Origin: Natronorubrum daqingense
GTDB lineage: Archaea > Halobacteriota > Halobacteria > Halobacteriales > Natrialbaceae
NCBI RefSeq assembly: GCF_001971705.1
Contig: NZ_CP019329.1
Coordinates: forward strand, 116,836-180,835
Length of the DNA stretch: 64,000 bases
Direction of reading: 5' to 3'
In this document: positions 17,919 to 25,823 of the stretch, piece by piece
Numbering within the stretch: position 1 is the stretch's first letter
How the letters are laid out: each line of letters starts with the position of its first letter
Made by a program: the position numbers and the translations under genes
The notes under the pieces: generated by a model
What the model was told of the DNA's origin: nothing
The model's database searches: none
Seen by the model: the letters and a program-made list of their open reading frames with translations, nothing else

Positions 17919-19323
17919 CTTCCCCGGCCTGAAGGCTGGGGTTTGTCGGTGAACTCCCGGTCTGGCCTATGATGAGGCAGGCGTGAAATCGCCGTTCCCG
18001 TTCAGCGTTCCCGACTTCAGGGCGAGTTGATTGGTCGCCCCTCCGGCCGGAGACTTCTGCCCCGACCGGAGTAGTTTCGTTGCAACGTTCTTTGCGGCGT
18101 TGTAGTCGGCGTGAACTTCGTATCCACACTTCTGGCAGCAAAAGGCTGCTTGTGACGTGCGGTTCTCGCGGAGTGTCGTCCCGCACTTTGAACAGCGCTG
18201 GGACGTGTACGCCGGGTCGACCTGCGTTGTCGCGATCCCGAACTCGGCGGCTTTGTACTCGACGTACTCGTACAGTTGACGGAACGCCCATCCGTGAAAC
18301 TTCTTCGCGCCGGGCATTCGGTCCCGAATATCGGTCAGGTCCTCGAAGGCAATGTGAGAACAGTCGTGCGTTATTGCCTCTTGAACGATAGCCTTCGATA
18401 TTCGGTGCAGTACGTCGGTGTTCCACCGCCGTTCGCGGTCGCCCATCTTCTCGATGGTTCGGTGTGCCGATTCCGTACCGGTTTGTTGCAACGACCCACG
18501 GATGCGCTCGTACTCGTCTCGGCGGTGATTGAACAGCCCGCCGGAGTAGAACGCCCCCGCGCTCGTGACGGCGATATTCTCCACGCCTAAATCTACGCCG
18601 AGAACCGTTCCGTTCTCGGCCTCTCCCAACTCCGTTTCCGGTTCGTCGCGTTCTACCGTGACGTGAAGGTAGTACTCGCCGTCGTCTCGTTCGTAGTGCA
18701 GCGTCGCGCCTTTCGGTTCCCACTCGTCGCCGCCGAGGTACTGCCGCTGCGGGCAGTCCTCGTCGGGCGGGTAGACGAACTCCGCACGGACCCGACCCCC
18801 GTAGGCCGCGAGCGTGCAGTAGCCCGTCCCGTCGCCGTCCGTGAAGTACGACACTGCGCCGGTGTTGTACGTCGCGGTCGGGACGGTGAACGTCGGTTTG
18901 CCGACGTTCTTGCCGGCCTTCATGCGCTCGACCGCGCTCCGAAGACTGTCGGCCGCGAGGTTCACCGCGCCGATGCACAGATCCGAGTGCAGGCCAGTAT
19001 CCTCGCGAACCTGTTTGTAGACGAGCGACTGAAGGCGCGTTCTGGATGTGATAACGTAGCCGTCCTCGTCTCGCTCCCATCCACGGTCTGCGAACCGTTG
19101 GGCGACCTCTCGGAACGTAAGCATCGTCCGTTTGAGGTCGTCCCGCCGGTCGTCGGGGATGGCGAGTTTGACGCGGGCGGTACGTTTCAATTCCACATGC
19201 CACATGTGGTTTGGTAGTATTATAAGCGTTTGGGAGTTGGCCGGCTGTCGAACGGTGGTTTGTGTCGTTCAGTGACGCGATTCCCGCCCGCCGCAAACGG
19301 CGGGACTCCCTCGTTGTTGAAAG
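17919..19323 (-). mobile_element. IS element 1 (IS1341-type, tnpB only)
   Basis: The element carries one tnpB gene on the minus strand. Its ends have GC-rich hairpins: CCCCGGCC-TGAA-GGCTGGGG at 17924-17943 on the tnpB 3' side, and CCCGCC-N6-GGCGGG near 19285-19303 on the 5' side. There is no target duplication. Removing it restores an open frame through the host gene, which supports the boundaries to within a few bases. The region from the tnpB 3' end to 17919 would encode the guide RNA of TnpB. Confidence 0.75.
17967..19205 (-). CDS. tnpB: TnpB RNA-guided endonuclease, IS element 1
   Basis: 412 residues. The RuvC motifs are complete: I is L-G-V-D-L-G-V-E-N (about 200), II is I-A-F-E-D-L-T (about 290), III is H-A-D-Y-N-A-A-K-N (about 370). 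The zinc finger has C-S-K-C and C-Q-K-C between II and III. A TATA-like CTTATAATAC lies about 25 bases upstream of the ATG, so the message is probably leaderless. There is no tnpA in the element, so movement would need a TnpA in trans. A second frame on the same strand overlaps most of it and is a shadow. Confidence 0.88.
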   Translation of the reverse strand: MWHVELKRTARVKLAIPDDRRDDLKRTMLTFREVAQRFADRGWERDEDGYVITSRTRLQSLVYKQVREDTGLHSDLCIGAVNLAADSLRSAVERMKAGKNVGKPTFTVPTATYNTGAVSYFTDGDGTGYCTLAAYGGRVRAEFVYPPDEDCPQRQYLGGDEWEPKGATLHYERDDGEYYLHVTVERDEPETELGEAENGTVLGVDLGVENIAVTSAGAFYSGGLFNHRRDEYERIRGSLQQTGTESAHRTIEKMGDRERRWNTDVLHRISKAIVQEAITHDCSHIAFEDLTDIRDRMPGAKKFHGWAFRQLYEYVEYKAAEFGIATTQVDPAYTSQRCSKCGTTLRENRTSQAAFCCQKCGYEVHADYNAAKNVATKLLRSGQKSPAGGATNQLALKSGTLNGNGDFTPASS

Positions 19324-19431
19324 GTGGTGCTCGAGACCGGCGTACTCGTGGCTGCGGAGCCGGCGACAGTGACGGAACCAGCACTTGAACCGCCAGTTAC
19401 GATGGAGGCCGTGTAAGAAGAAGGAAGACCC

Positions 19432-20154
19432 CTATGAACTGAAGGGCCGCGAATCCGCAAGCTCGAACAGTGGTCGAACGTCAGTCTCGGCGTAGTGCGT
19501 TAACGCGTCGTGCATCTCACGGAATGCCTTGATGTCTGTCTGGCCACACTCCGAGAGGTTGAGATACCGCTCGCCGAGAACCGGAACGTCACAGCCCATT
19601 AGAATCGGCTCGCTCGAGCGATACGTGGGTCGCTGTGGAATCGGATCAACAGGGAGATCAAACGCCTCGAGCCTCGTCTCAGGAGCCTCAACGCCGACTG
19701 CAGAACAGGTCTGTTCGAACGACGCATACTGATCGTTGCAGAATTGAACAGCCTCCGGCCGGAGATCGTCACTCTCGACGCCCTCGATAAACGATTCTAC
19801 CTGGTCCACAACGTCGAACCGGTCACCGAGGGCATCGGCGGCATTGTGAGCGCGACCCTCGAGATGGATGAAGTCGAACCCATCGCCATTGAACGTCAGA
19901 ACTCGTTCAGGCGGCTTTGTATCCATCCACTCGACTGCAGCTTCGATCACGTCGAGTTCAGCCGCCGGGCCAGTCGCCTCTCGGAAAAGAATCTCGTGTT
20001 CGATCTCGTCACCAGGGGAGGGTCTGTGAGCGACACAGATACAGAACATCTCGAGATGATCTGGGTTTTGAAAGTCGAAATCGACTCCGGGTGGCCGATC
20101 GGCATTCACGGTCTCGATGTCGAACGCGAGCAGTCCATTCGAAGGTGCGGACAT
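19432..20154 (-). CDS. DEDDy-type 3'-5' exonuclease domain protein
   Basis: 240 residues matching the exonuclease domain of family B polymerases as a stand-alone protein. Exo I is L-L-A-F-D-I-E-T (residues 8-15) with the D-x-E pair. Exo II is L-T-F-N-G-D-G-F-D-F-I (about 85-95). Exo III is H-Y-A-E-T-D-V (about 220) giving the Y-x3-D of the DEDDy class. It is close to the RNase_H_2 family of predicted exonucleases. A TATA-like TTTATAG lies about 25-30 bases upstream of the start. It converges with the secreted-protein gene. Likely role: trimming of DNA 3' ends. Confidence 0.8.
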   Translation of the reverse strand: MSAPSNGLLAFDIETVNADRPPGVDFDFQNPDHLEMFCICVAHRPSPGDEIEHEILFREATGPAAELDVIEAAVEWMDTKPPERVLTFNGDGFDFIHLEGRAHNAADALGDRFDVVDQVESFIEGVESDDLRPEAVQFCNDQYASFEQTCSAVGVEAPETRLEAFDLPVDPIPQRPTYRSSEPILMGCDVPVLGERYLNLSECGQTDIKAFREMHDALTHYAETDVRPLFELADSRPFSS

Positions 20155-20325
20155 AGCTTACAATGAATGTGAATGTCTATAAATGTAATAGTCTCCAATC
20201 GGCCCGTGTGCTGCGATTTGCAACGTATAGTAGCAAATAGCCAGAATTAATGTCACCGATTGGAGCGGCGTAGCCTTTTTATGCAGTGAACCGCCTCGGG
20301 GTCAAGCCCCGAGGCTTCCCGTGGT

Positions 20326-21600
20326 TTAGTCGGACACTCCCATTCGACCATCGGCCTGATAGCCTCGGACGGTCGGGTGGGTCACGGTCGGGGCGTCCAC
20401 GGCCCCCGATGCCTGCCGTCGCACCTTCCGAACAACGGGAAGGCTGTTGAGAGCAGGCACATTCCAATCGAGTTTCTTCATGCCTTTCACGGCGATATTG
20501 ACGCTTGCACCACGGTCGCTGTGGTCTTGATGCTCACAGTCCCGACACTTGAACCGCTTCTTGTTGCGGTTCGCACGCTCCGTATGTCCACACATCGGAC
20601 ACCGTTGACTCGTGTACTCGGGGTTAATCCACACGGTCGGAATCTCCTCGAACGATGCCTTGTACGACGTATAGAACTGGAGGGCGCGGAACGGAAGGTG
20701 GTGCAAGCGTCGGTTCATCCGCGTGCCGTAGTCGATACTGTCGCGCATCTCTTTGAGGTCTTCAAAGACGATGCACGACCTCTCGAACTGACGACTCCAC
20801 TCCACGATGAGACGGCTCACCTTGTGGAGCCGATCACGGACAAACCGTTCCTCACGCCCTTCCAGCGTGTCGTGGATGCTGTCTTTCCCCGCGTTCTGGA
20901 CGCGCTTCCGCATCGTGAAGTAGCGGTGGCGCTCGAACTTGATTTCGGGAAAGTCGATAACCAACGTGTCCTCGACGCCACCCTCGGAGAGCGCGGTCAA
21001 CGCTACGTTGTCCTCGTTCACGTCCACACCGACGACCGTTCGTGAGTCCTGCTTGTCTCGGACGGTCTGCTCGGTGTTGGTGACGTTGACGTGCAATTCG
21101 GGGTTGTCGTTGTGGAACAGGGCTTCTGCCGTCCCAATCTTCCACTCGTCGCTTTCGAGTGCGGTCTGGAGAATGTCGAGGTGGGCGTCACTCCCTTTGA
21201 GGACACCCTTGACGTGCTTGTACGGTTTCGCGCTGATACGGAACGCCACGCCGCCATCGTCGGTGAGCGACAGGTTGTACCCTTCTTCGTAGTTCGCACG
21301 AAGCGGGTACGCGCCGTCCTTGGTGTGGCTCGGAAGGCCGAAGTCGTCGTACTCGTGGTAGTTTTCCATCGCACCGAGTGCCTTCGCAACGACGCGCTGA
21401 GTCGTGTTCTTCACGAGGTTAGCGTCGTCGGCTACTCGGTTAGGAATGTCATCCCAGTCCACGCCTTGCTTGGCGAGGCGGATGGTTTCGTTGTACACCG
21501 ATCGTGCTTCGAGCGTGGCGTCGTACAGCAGGCTCTCGTTGTCACTCTGGATGTCGAGTTGGAAGTCCAGCGTCTTGACGAGAGCCTGTGCGTCCGTCAT
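20326..21600 (-). CDS. tnpB: TnpB RNA-guided endonuclease, IS element 2
   Basis: 424 residues. RuvC I V-G-V-D-V-N-E-D-N (about 195), RuvC II C-I-V-F-E-D-L-K (about 282), zinc finger C-P-M-C and C-R-D-C (about 340-360), RuvC III S-D-R-G-A-S-V-N-I (about 370). All catalytic acidic residues are present. Its ATG overlaps the stop of a small ribbon-helix-helix gene, so the two are translated together. Confidence 0.88.
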   Translation of the reverse strand: MTDAQALVKTLDFQLDIQSDNESLLYDATLEARSVYNETIRLAKQGVDWDDIPNRVADDANLVKNTTQRVVAKALGAMENYHEYDDFGLPSHTKDGAYPLRANYEEGYNLSLTDDGGVAFRISAKPYKHVKGVLKGSDAHLDILQTALESDEWKIGTAEALFHNDNPELHVNVTNTEQTVRDKQDSRTVVGVDVNEDNVALTALSEGGVEDTLVIDFPEIKFERHRYFTMRKRVQNAGKDSIHDTLEGREERFVRDRLHKVSRLIVEWSRQFERSCIVFEDLKEMRDSIDYGTRMNRRLHHLPFRALQFYTSYKASFEEIPTVWINPEYTSQRCPMCGHTERANRNKKRFKCRDCEHQDHSDRGASVNIAVKGMKKLDWNVPALNSLPVVRKVRRQASGAVDAPTVTHPTVRGYQADGRMGVSD

Positions 21601-21761
21601 TCTTGGTCGTTAGGTTGGACGTGACGGTAGTGGAGGAGGAGCGTGCGGAGTACGCTGTCGAAACTCGTGTGGCCCTCCTCGTCCTTGAGTTCGTCAAGAT
21701 CGTCGTACACGGCGTCGGATACCTTGAGTTGCTTCGTCACGTCTATCCCTTGTTCTTCCAC
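21597..21761 (-). CDS. Small ribbon-helix-helix protein paired with tnpB
   Basis: A 54-residue frame from a GTG at 21761; its TGA overlaps the tnpB ATG at 21600. The N-terminal strand (V-T-K-Q-L-K-V) followed by two helices (D-A-V-Y-D-D-L-D-E-L-K and S-F-D-S-V-L-R-T-L-L) is the ribbon-helix-helix fold of CopG/antitoxin-like repressors. It may control expression of the tnpB-tnpA divergent promoter region. Confidence 0.65.
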   Translation of the reverse strand: MEEQGIDVTKQLKVSDAVYDDLDELKDEEGHTSFDSVLRTLLLHYRHVQPNDQE

Positions 21762-21835
21762 ACTTAAAAGTTTACTGATGGTTGTCTGTGAGTGGCTTCA
21801 GAGAATACTTTTGATTGGTTGTTGTGTTGGCTGGT

Positions 21836-22285
21836 ATGGGTGAGAAGCGGTCGAACCACACGGTGTACAACGTCAACTACCACTTCGTGTGGTGTCCAAA
21901 GTCAAGCAAAGCGAAGCTTTGCGTACCTCGCGGGATCTCTGATCCCGCTTAGTACCGTCACGCGATACTCGAACCTATCGAGGATTCGCTGGAAACGAGT
22001 TTCCGCGACGTGTGCGACAAGTACGGCTACGAGATACTATCGCTCCACATCTCGCCCGACCACGTACACCTGTTCGTCTCCGCTCATCCGAAGCACTCAC
22101 CGAGCGAGATTGTGCGAACAGTCAAGAGCATCACGGCGCGGGAGATGTGGGAACAGCACGAACTGTTCTTGGAGGAGTATCTGTGGGGTGGTGGGTTCTG
22201 GGAAGAATCGTACTACGTTGGGACGGCAGGCGATGTTTCGACCGACACTATTGAACAGTATATCGAGCGAACGGAACACATTTAG
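21836..22285 (+). pseudogene. tnpA: Y1 transposase tnpA interrupted by a 51-base double-hairpin insert
   Basis: The first 22 codons (21836-21901) and the last 110 (21953-22285) form a complete IS200-type TnpA with the metal-binding H-V-H (D-H-V-H-L-F-V) and the catalytic Tyr in E-Q-Y-I-E-R. Between them lie 51 bases (21902-21952) containing two hairpins and an in-frame TAG as the last codon. Removing them leaves the frame intact. The gene is therefore broken unless the stop is bypassed. Confidence 0.8.
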
Positions 22286-22348
22286 CGGGGCTTACGGCCT
22301 TCACCCTCGGGGTCAAGCCCCGAGGCACTCGGCCTGCTCAGCCTGTAG

Positions 22349-22774
22349 ATGACTCGAGGCCGGCACCGAAAGCTGAACAAAAAGATGGACGACCTGTTCC
22401 CACAGGAACGATCGGATCTGTGCCGCGTCTGCAACGAACCGGTCGTCGACGGTCGATGGAACTACTGCTCGAGGCGCTGCCGAGATATCGCAACCGCCGT
22501 CCAGCGGATGTTTCTCTGGGATGTGGTCCGCGAACAGATCCTCGAGCGTGACGACTACACCTGCCAAGAGTGTGGGGAGACTCAAGACGCGGCTGTGGAA
22601 CAGCAATCGATGGAAGTCGATCATATTCAGCGGATCACTGACGGCGGGCACCCATTCGAGGAGTCGAACCTCCAAACGCTCTGTGAGGACTGCCACGAAG
22701 CGAAGACGGCCACCGAGAACAGCGGCCGTGATCCAGCGCCGAGCGTGACGCTCGAGAACTACATCGACTCATAG
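22349..22774 (+). CDS. HNH endonuclease with zinc knuckles
   Basis: 141 residues. An N-terminal zinc knuckle has C-R-V-C and C-S-R-R-C (about 25-47). An HNH nuclease domain follows (about 75-125) with C-Q-E-C, the catalytic region M-E-V-D-H-I, and N-L-Q-T-L-C-E-D-C-H. HNH proteins of this build nick or cut DNA. It lies between IS element 2 and the origin repeats and may have lost its original promoter to the IS. Partner unknown. Confidence 0.8.
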   Translation: MTRGRHRKLNKKMDDLFPQERSDLCRVCNEPVVDGRWNYCSRRCRDIATAVQRMFLWDVVREQILERDDYTCQECGETQDAAVEQQSMEVDHIQRITDGGHPFEESNLQTLCEDCHEAKTATENSGRDPAPSVTLENYIDS

Positions 22775-22786
22775 GAAGCGGAGTAC

Positions 22787-22949
22787 ACACCCCACTTTGT
22801 CCAGTGTCTTCGCGAGTCGAACAATCTAGCGGACACCCCATTCTGTCCAGTGTCTTTCGAACAGCTATCGAAGAAACACACCCCACCGCGTCCAGTGTCT
22901 TGGGGAGACGGACACTGTTGACGAGACACCCCACTGCGTCCAGTGTCTT
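22787..22949 (+). repeat. Four ORB-like origin repeats downstream of orc1/cdc6
   Basis: Four direct copies of ACACCCCA-N6-GTCCAGTGTCTT lie at 22787-22810, 22833-22856, 22878-22901 and 22926-22949. A decayed fifth copy is at about 22998-23020 inside the end of the coding region. The C-run followed by a CCAGTG core matches the style of haloarchaeal origin recognition boxes. Confidence 0.8.
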
Positions 22950-22956
22950 TCTTAGT

Positions 22957-24174
22957 TCAGATATCGTGATCGAGTCGCTTCTGAATAGCGTCGGTGACCC
23001 CCACCATGTCCACTGTCTCGTCGAGCGCCTCGAGTAACAGATCGGGATTTGTATCGAGCGAGTACTCGTAGTACCGGCCCCCAGATTCACCCTTATTCCG
23101 TTCCTCACGTGTTGCGATGCCGAGCATGGACAACTCACCGAGATGGTCGCGCATCCGTCGTGGAACGAGCGGTTCAACAGCGGCCCGATCACAGACGATT
23201 TCATAGCGGTCCTGAATCGCTCGTGCTCGAGTCGGCGTTTCACCCTCTTCGTGAAGCATTACGAGTGCATAAAGGACGAGATGCCCCTGTTGGGTCAGTC
23301 CAGCCACGCCATCAACGATCCGACTGCGCTCGAGTAACTCTCGAGCTTCATCGACGTGCTTGACGGTTACCTGATCGGCGTCGCGTTCAACAGCAACGTC
23401 GCCAGCTTCCATGAGTAAATCAAGACTCTGGCGGGCGTCACCAGCGTCTTTCGCACCGAACGCTGCACACTTCGCGATAACTTCGTGTGGAACTACGCTA
23501 TCATAGAAAGCGATATCCGCCCGTTGTCTGAGAATATCTCGAAGTTCGTTCGCGTTGTAGGCTGGGAACTGCAACTCTTTTTCACAAAGGCTGGATTGGA
23601 CTTTTGAACTGAGCGTCTCGCGAAACTTGAAATCGTTCGAAATGCCGATAATGCCGACTTTGGAATGCTCGAGATTACCGTTTGCTCGAGCCCGCGGGAT
23701 TTGATAGAGAATCGAGTCGTCCTCGATGTGATCAACCTCGTCGAAGACGATGATAATTGTCCCACCGATCCCGTCGAGTTCTTCCCAGAGCCACTGGTTA
23801 ACCTGCCGTCGCGGGTAGCCCGTTGGCTGTAGATGGTCTTCTGGATCACGGAGATCGTTAATGAGTTGGATCGCGACTTGATAGCTCGTGCTCAAATCCT
23901 CGCAGTTCGTTCGGATGGTCGTAAGATCCACATTGAACTCAGCAGCATCGTCTTTGAGTTCATGGAGGAGATACCGTGTACAAGCAGTTTTCCCCACACC
24001 AGCCTTCCCATAGAGAAAGATGTTGGCTGGCTGGTCGCCGTTGATGACTGGCTGTAGAGCCGAAACATACTGCTGAAGTTCTTGATCACGACCCACGATC
24101 TCCTCCGGTTGATAGTCCTCCCGGAGAGCATCCCTTTCGCAGAAAATATCCGTGTCAGGACTAAACAAGGCCAT
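22957..24174 (-). CDS. orc1/cdc6: Orc1/Cdc6 origin-binding replication initiator
   Basis: 405 residues from the ATG at 24174. The start M-A-L-F-S-P-D-T-D-I-F and R-E-D-Y-Q-P-E-E-I-V-G-R-D is the usual haloarchaeal Orc1 opening. The AAA+ core has Walker A G-K-A-G-V-G-K-T (about 53-60) and Walker B I-I-I-V-F-D-E-V-D (about 135). The C-terminal winged helix (about 310-400) would bind the flanking repeats. A TATA-like TTTTATG lies about 29 bases upstream of 24174, so a leaderless start there is preferred to the earlier ATG at 24201. It loads MCM at the plasmid origin. Confidence 0.92.
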   Translation of the reverse strand: MALFSPDTDIFCERDALREDYQPEEIVGRDQELQQYVSALQPVINGDQPANIFLYGKAGVGKTACTRYLLHELKDDAAEFNVDLTTIRTNCEDLSTSYQVAIQLINDLRDPEDHLQPTGYPRRQVNQWLWEELDGIGGTIIIVFDEVDHIEDDSILYQIPRARANGNLEHSKVGIIGISNDFKFRETLSSKVQSSLCEKELQFPAYNANELRDILRQRADIAFYDSVVPHEVIAKCAAFGAKDAGDARQSLDLLMEAGDVAVERDADQVTVKHVDEARELLERSRIVDGVAGLTQQGHLVLYALVMLHEEGETPTRARAIQDRYEIVCDRAAVEPLVPRRMRDHLGELSMLGIATREERNKGESGGRYYEYSLDTNPDLLLEALDETVDMVGVTDAIQKRLDHDI

Positions 24175-24261
24175 TGGGGGAGCATATCTTTCCACCAACA
24201 TAAAACCACCGCGTCTTGTGTGTCGAGTGTGTCGAGTGTCGCCCATATACCGCCTCACACC

Positions 24262-24283
24262 CACCCCACTGTGTCCAGTGTCC
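24262..24283 (+). repeat. ORB-like repeat, left side of the origin core
   Basis: CACCCCAC-TGT-GTCCAGTGTCC matches the four copies downstream of orc1. Confidence 0.7.
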
Positions 24284-24446
24284 TCGCGAATTGGCAACCA
24301 GTACGACTACGAGTGATTCTTATTGACTAGAACAAGGGAGGAATAATCCAACGTTAGCTGTCGTTCGGACTAGTCTAGAGTCTACCCTCTTAAACTTTCC
24401 CCGTGTTCAGAGTTCCCGCTCAGATATCCTACCGGACAGTTTCCCC

Positions 24447-24471
24447 AAGACACTGGACATAGTGGGGGGTG
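24447..24471 (-). repeat. ORB-like repeat, inverted, right side of the origin core
   Basis: AAGACACTGGAC followed by an AGTGGGGGG run is the same box in the opposite orientation, about 165 bases from the left box. Confidence 0.7.
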
Positions 24472-24573
24472 GGAGTACAAGCTTCGCTGGTGAGTATACT
24501 ATCTTATCCCCCACATATCGGCTGTATCTCGTCTCTTTCCAAACTTGGCCTCGCTCATCTTTATGATCAAATC

Positions 24574-24601
24574 TTGTGACTATCGTGATAGACGGTCACA
24601 A
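24574..24601. promoter_or_regulatory. Nested palindrome TTGTGAC-N14-GTCACAA ahead of the 24.7-kb operon
   Basis: TTGTGAC (24574-24580) and GTCACAA (24595-24601) are inverted and enclose a second inverted repeat TATC-GT-GATA. A TATA-like CTTTATGATC lies about 15 bases upstream. It could be an operator or a leader hairpin for the operon beginning at 24695. Confidence 0.45.
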
Positions 24602-24694
24602 TCCGTCGTCGTAGAATGCGATTCAGCACACACCCCTTTGACAGCAGTGACGAACAGCTACCGAACTACGGACATCGCCTGGAGGGGGTTCACG

Positions 24695-25093
24695 ATGCCT
24701 GAAACGGAATGCGAACAGGCACCGCTCCCCGGACTCGAGCCTGGAAAACCCACGGAATGGCTCGTGACGGTCACCGACGCTGGACTCGAGTACGCCGTTC
24801 TCGTCGAAGCAATGAGTCGAAACGAGGCTCGTGAGACGTTCAAATCCGAGTTCGAGATGTTCGAACTGGGTGTCGAAGATGACGAATTCGACTGGGATCA
24901 CGAGACGGTCTTCGCACGAACCGAAGAGAACGCCGAGCAAATCGCCCTCGCTCGAGAGCGCGAGTACATGCGTGTGTACGATTCCTCGAATCTCGGCAAC
25001 ACTGCCACTGTCGAGGCAGTTGTGGAAGCCAGCGAAGCGGATGGCTGGGCGACTCGACGTGCACGTCGCGAAGCCGATGAGGTGGACCGATGA
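24695..25093 (+). CDS. 132-residue acidic protein, first gene of the half-TFB operon
   Basis: The ATG at 24695 follows a strong GGAGGGGG Shine-Dalgarno site. A longer frame opens upstream but would run through the palindrome. The N-terminal half (W-L-V-T-V-T-D-A-G-L-E-Y-A-V-L-V-E-A) looks like a small alpha/beta domain and the C-terminal half is helical and charged. Family not recognised. The stop overlaps the next start. Confidence 0.6.
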   Translation: MPETECEQAPLPGLEPGKPTEWLVTVTDAGLEYAVLVEAMSRNEARETFKSEFEMFELGVEDDEFDWDHETVFARTEENAEQIALAREREYMRVYDSSNLGNTATVEAVVEASEADGWATRRARREADEVDR

Positions 25094-25401
25094 GCGAGTT
25101 CGAACGGGATGACACCAACCGGGCTGATGACTTCTACTGCCGGTTTCACGCCCACGGTGTGATCTACATCGCTCGGCGGGGAGTGACAGCACTCAAAGCT
25201 GCGGACTTCGACGCTGACGGAACAATCTTCCCCATCCTGTACGAGCAATCGAAACTCGAGCGCCAGATCGATGACGGAACGCTCACCCATGTTCCTCGGG
25301 CAGACGTTCCCAAACGTGTCGAAAACTATCTCGAGGGCCAGTATTACGCCACTGCCGTCCAACTCGGCATGGCTGACCGAACGAGCGAGGGGAAAGCATG
25401 A
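25090..25401 (+). CDS. 103-residue protein of unknown function
   Basis: ATGA-coupled on both sides. Beta-rich N-terminus (F-H-A-H-G-V-I-Y-I-A-R-R-G-V-T-A-L) and helical C-terminus. Not recognised. Confidence 0.6.
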   Translation: MSEFERDDTNRADDFYCRFHAHGVIYIARRGVTALKAADFDADGTIFPILYEQSKLERQIDDGTLTHVPRADVPKRVENYLEGQYYATAVQLGMADRTSEGKA

Positions 25402-25823
25402 GCGATTCCAATTCCAATTCCAATCCTGAGTCTGAGCCTACGTCCCCGCAACGCAAGCGCGGGACGCCCGGACTCGGTTCGCCGGATACCATCTCGGCAC
25501 TCGTCATCGTCGACGCCGACACCGGACAGGCCTTCGAGTACCGCGGACCCCACACGTTCCGTCGCGAAGGCCCGGACTGGGAAGCCGATATCCCGATCGG
25601 GCTGCACAGCCGTGGCGGGATCTCGAACGACGCGGCAGCGAACATCAGTGAGCGAACTGGTGATATCGCACTCGCGTATCTGGATACGAGCGTCCATACA
25701 TCGGGCGTGATCGACGCTGCAAATGTAGTCGAGGGGAAGGTAACGATTCGCGTCGATGACCCCGCACACATCGGGTCAGACGATCTCGAAACCACAATCG
25801 ACCGATCGGAGGTACACAAATGA
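25398..25823 (+). CDS. 141-residue protein with low-complexity start
   Basis: The N-terminus is a Ser/Asn/Glu run (MSDSNSNSNPESEP) encoded by a short nucleotide repeat. The rest is beta-rich with a strand-turn pattern (I-S-A-L-V-I-V-D-A-D-T-G-Q-A-F-E-Y) and a hydrophobic centre. Unknown function; coupled to the half-TFB gene. Confidence 0.6.
   Translation: MSDSNSNSNPESEPTSPQRKRGTPGLGSPDTISALVIVDADTGQAFEYRGPHTFRREGPDWEADIPIGLHSRGGISNDAAANISERTGDIALAYLDTSVHTSGVIDAANVVEGKVTIRVDDPAHIGSDDLETTIDRSEVHK

Larger units (their letters stand above)
14646..19416 (+). pseudogene. Giant secreted acidic protein, split by an IS near its 3' end
   Basis: The N-terminus has a signal peptide (about 1-36: basic R-R-A-Q-S-R, then a hydrophobic A-L-A-L-M-L-V-V-S-L-F-A-L-A core). 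A beta-propeller-like region follows (about 85-290, repeats such as Y-Y-Y-L-V-G-D and V-Y-V-Y-D-E). A carboxypeptidase-regulatory-like beta sandwich lies near 300-320 (L-S-G-T-V-E-N-Q-R-G-E-A-V-A-N-A-T-V). After it come acidic helices (about 640-740) and further beta domains. The first part runs 14646-17918 (1091 codons). If IS element 1 (17919-19323) is removed, the frame continues for 30 more codons to a TAA at 19414-19416, giving about 1121 residues. As it stands the product ends with 17 IS-encoded residues. Probably a surface or extracellular protein. Confidence 0.75.
20283..22335. mobile_element. IS element 2 (IS200/IS605 family, tnpB plus broken tnpA)
   Basis: Both ends carry the same hairpin CCTCGGGG-TCAAG-CCCCGAGG, at 20291-20311 and 22309-22329. 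Inside are tnpB and a small ribbon-helix-helix gene on the minus strand and a divergent tnpA on the plus strand. The tnpA is interrupted by a 51-base insertion, so the element is probably not self-mobile. Confidence 0.75.
24175..24694. other. Putative replication origin region
   Basis: This gene-free stretch holds the orc1 promoter. It has one ORB-like repeat at 24262-24283 and an inverted one at 24447-24471, facing each other. Between them is a segment with AT-rich patches (24300-24420) that could be the unwinding element. A short GTGTCGA tandem lies at 24218-24240. The right part contains the promoter of the next operon. The arrangement of inverted boxes around an AT-rich core next to orc1/cdc6 is the standard haloarchaeal origin layout. 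Confidence 0.75.

Noticed and set aside
17716..19296. 526-codon minus-strand frame overlapping tnpB of IS element 1
   Set aside because: It is an Arg/Pro-rich shadow of the tnpB frame with none of the family motifs.
22787..22949. Regular 24-base repeats resembling a CRISPR array
   Set aside because: Spacers are short and uneven, the repeat has the G/C-run plus CCAGTG plan of origin boxes, and orc1/cdc6 is adjacent.
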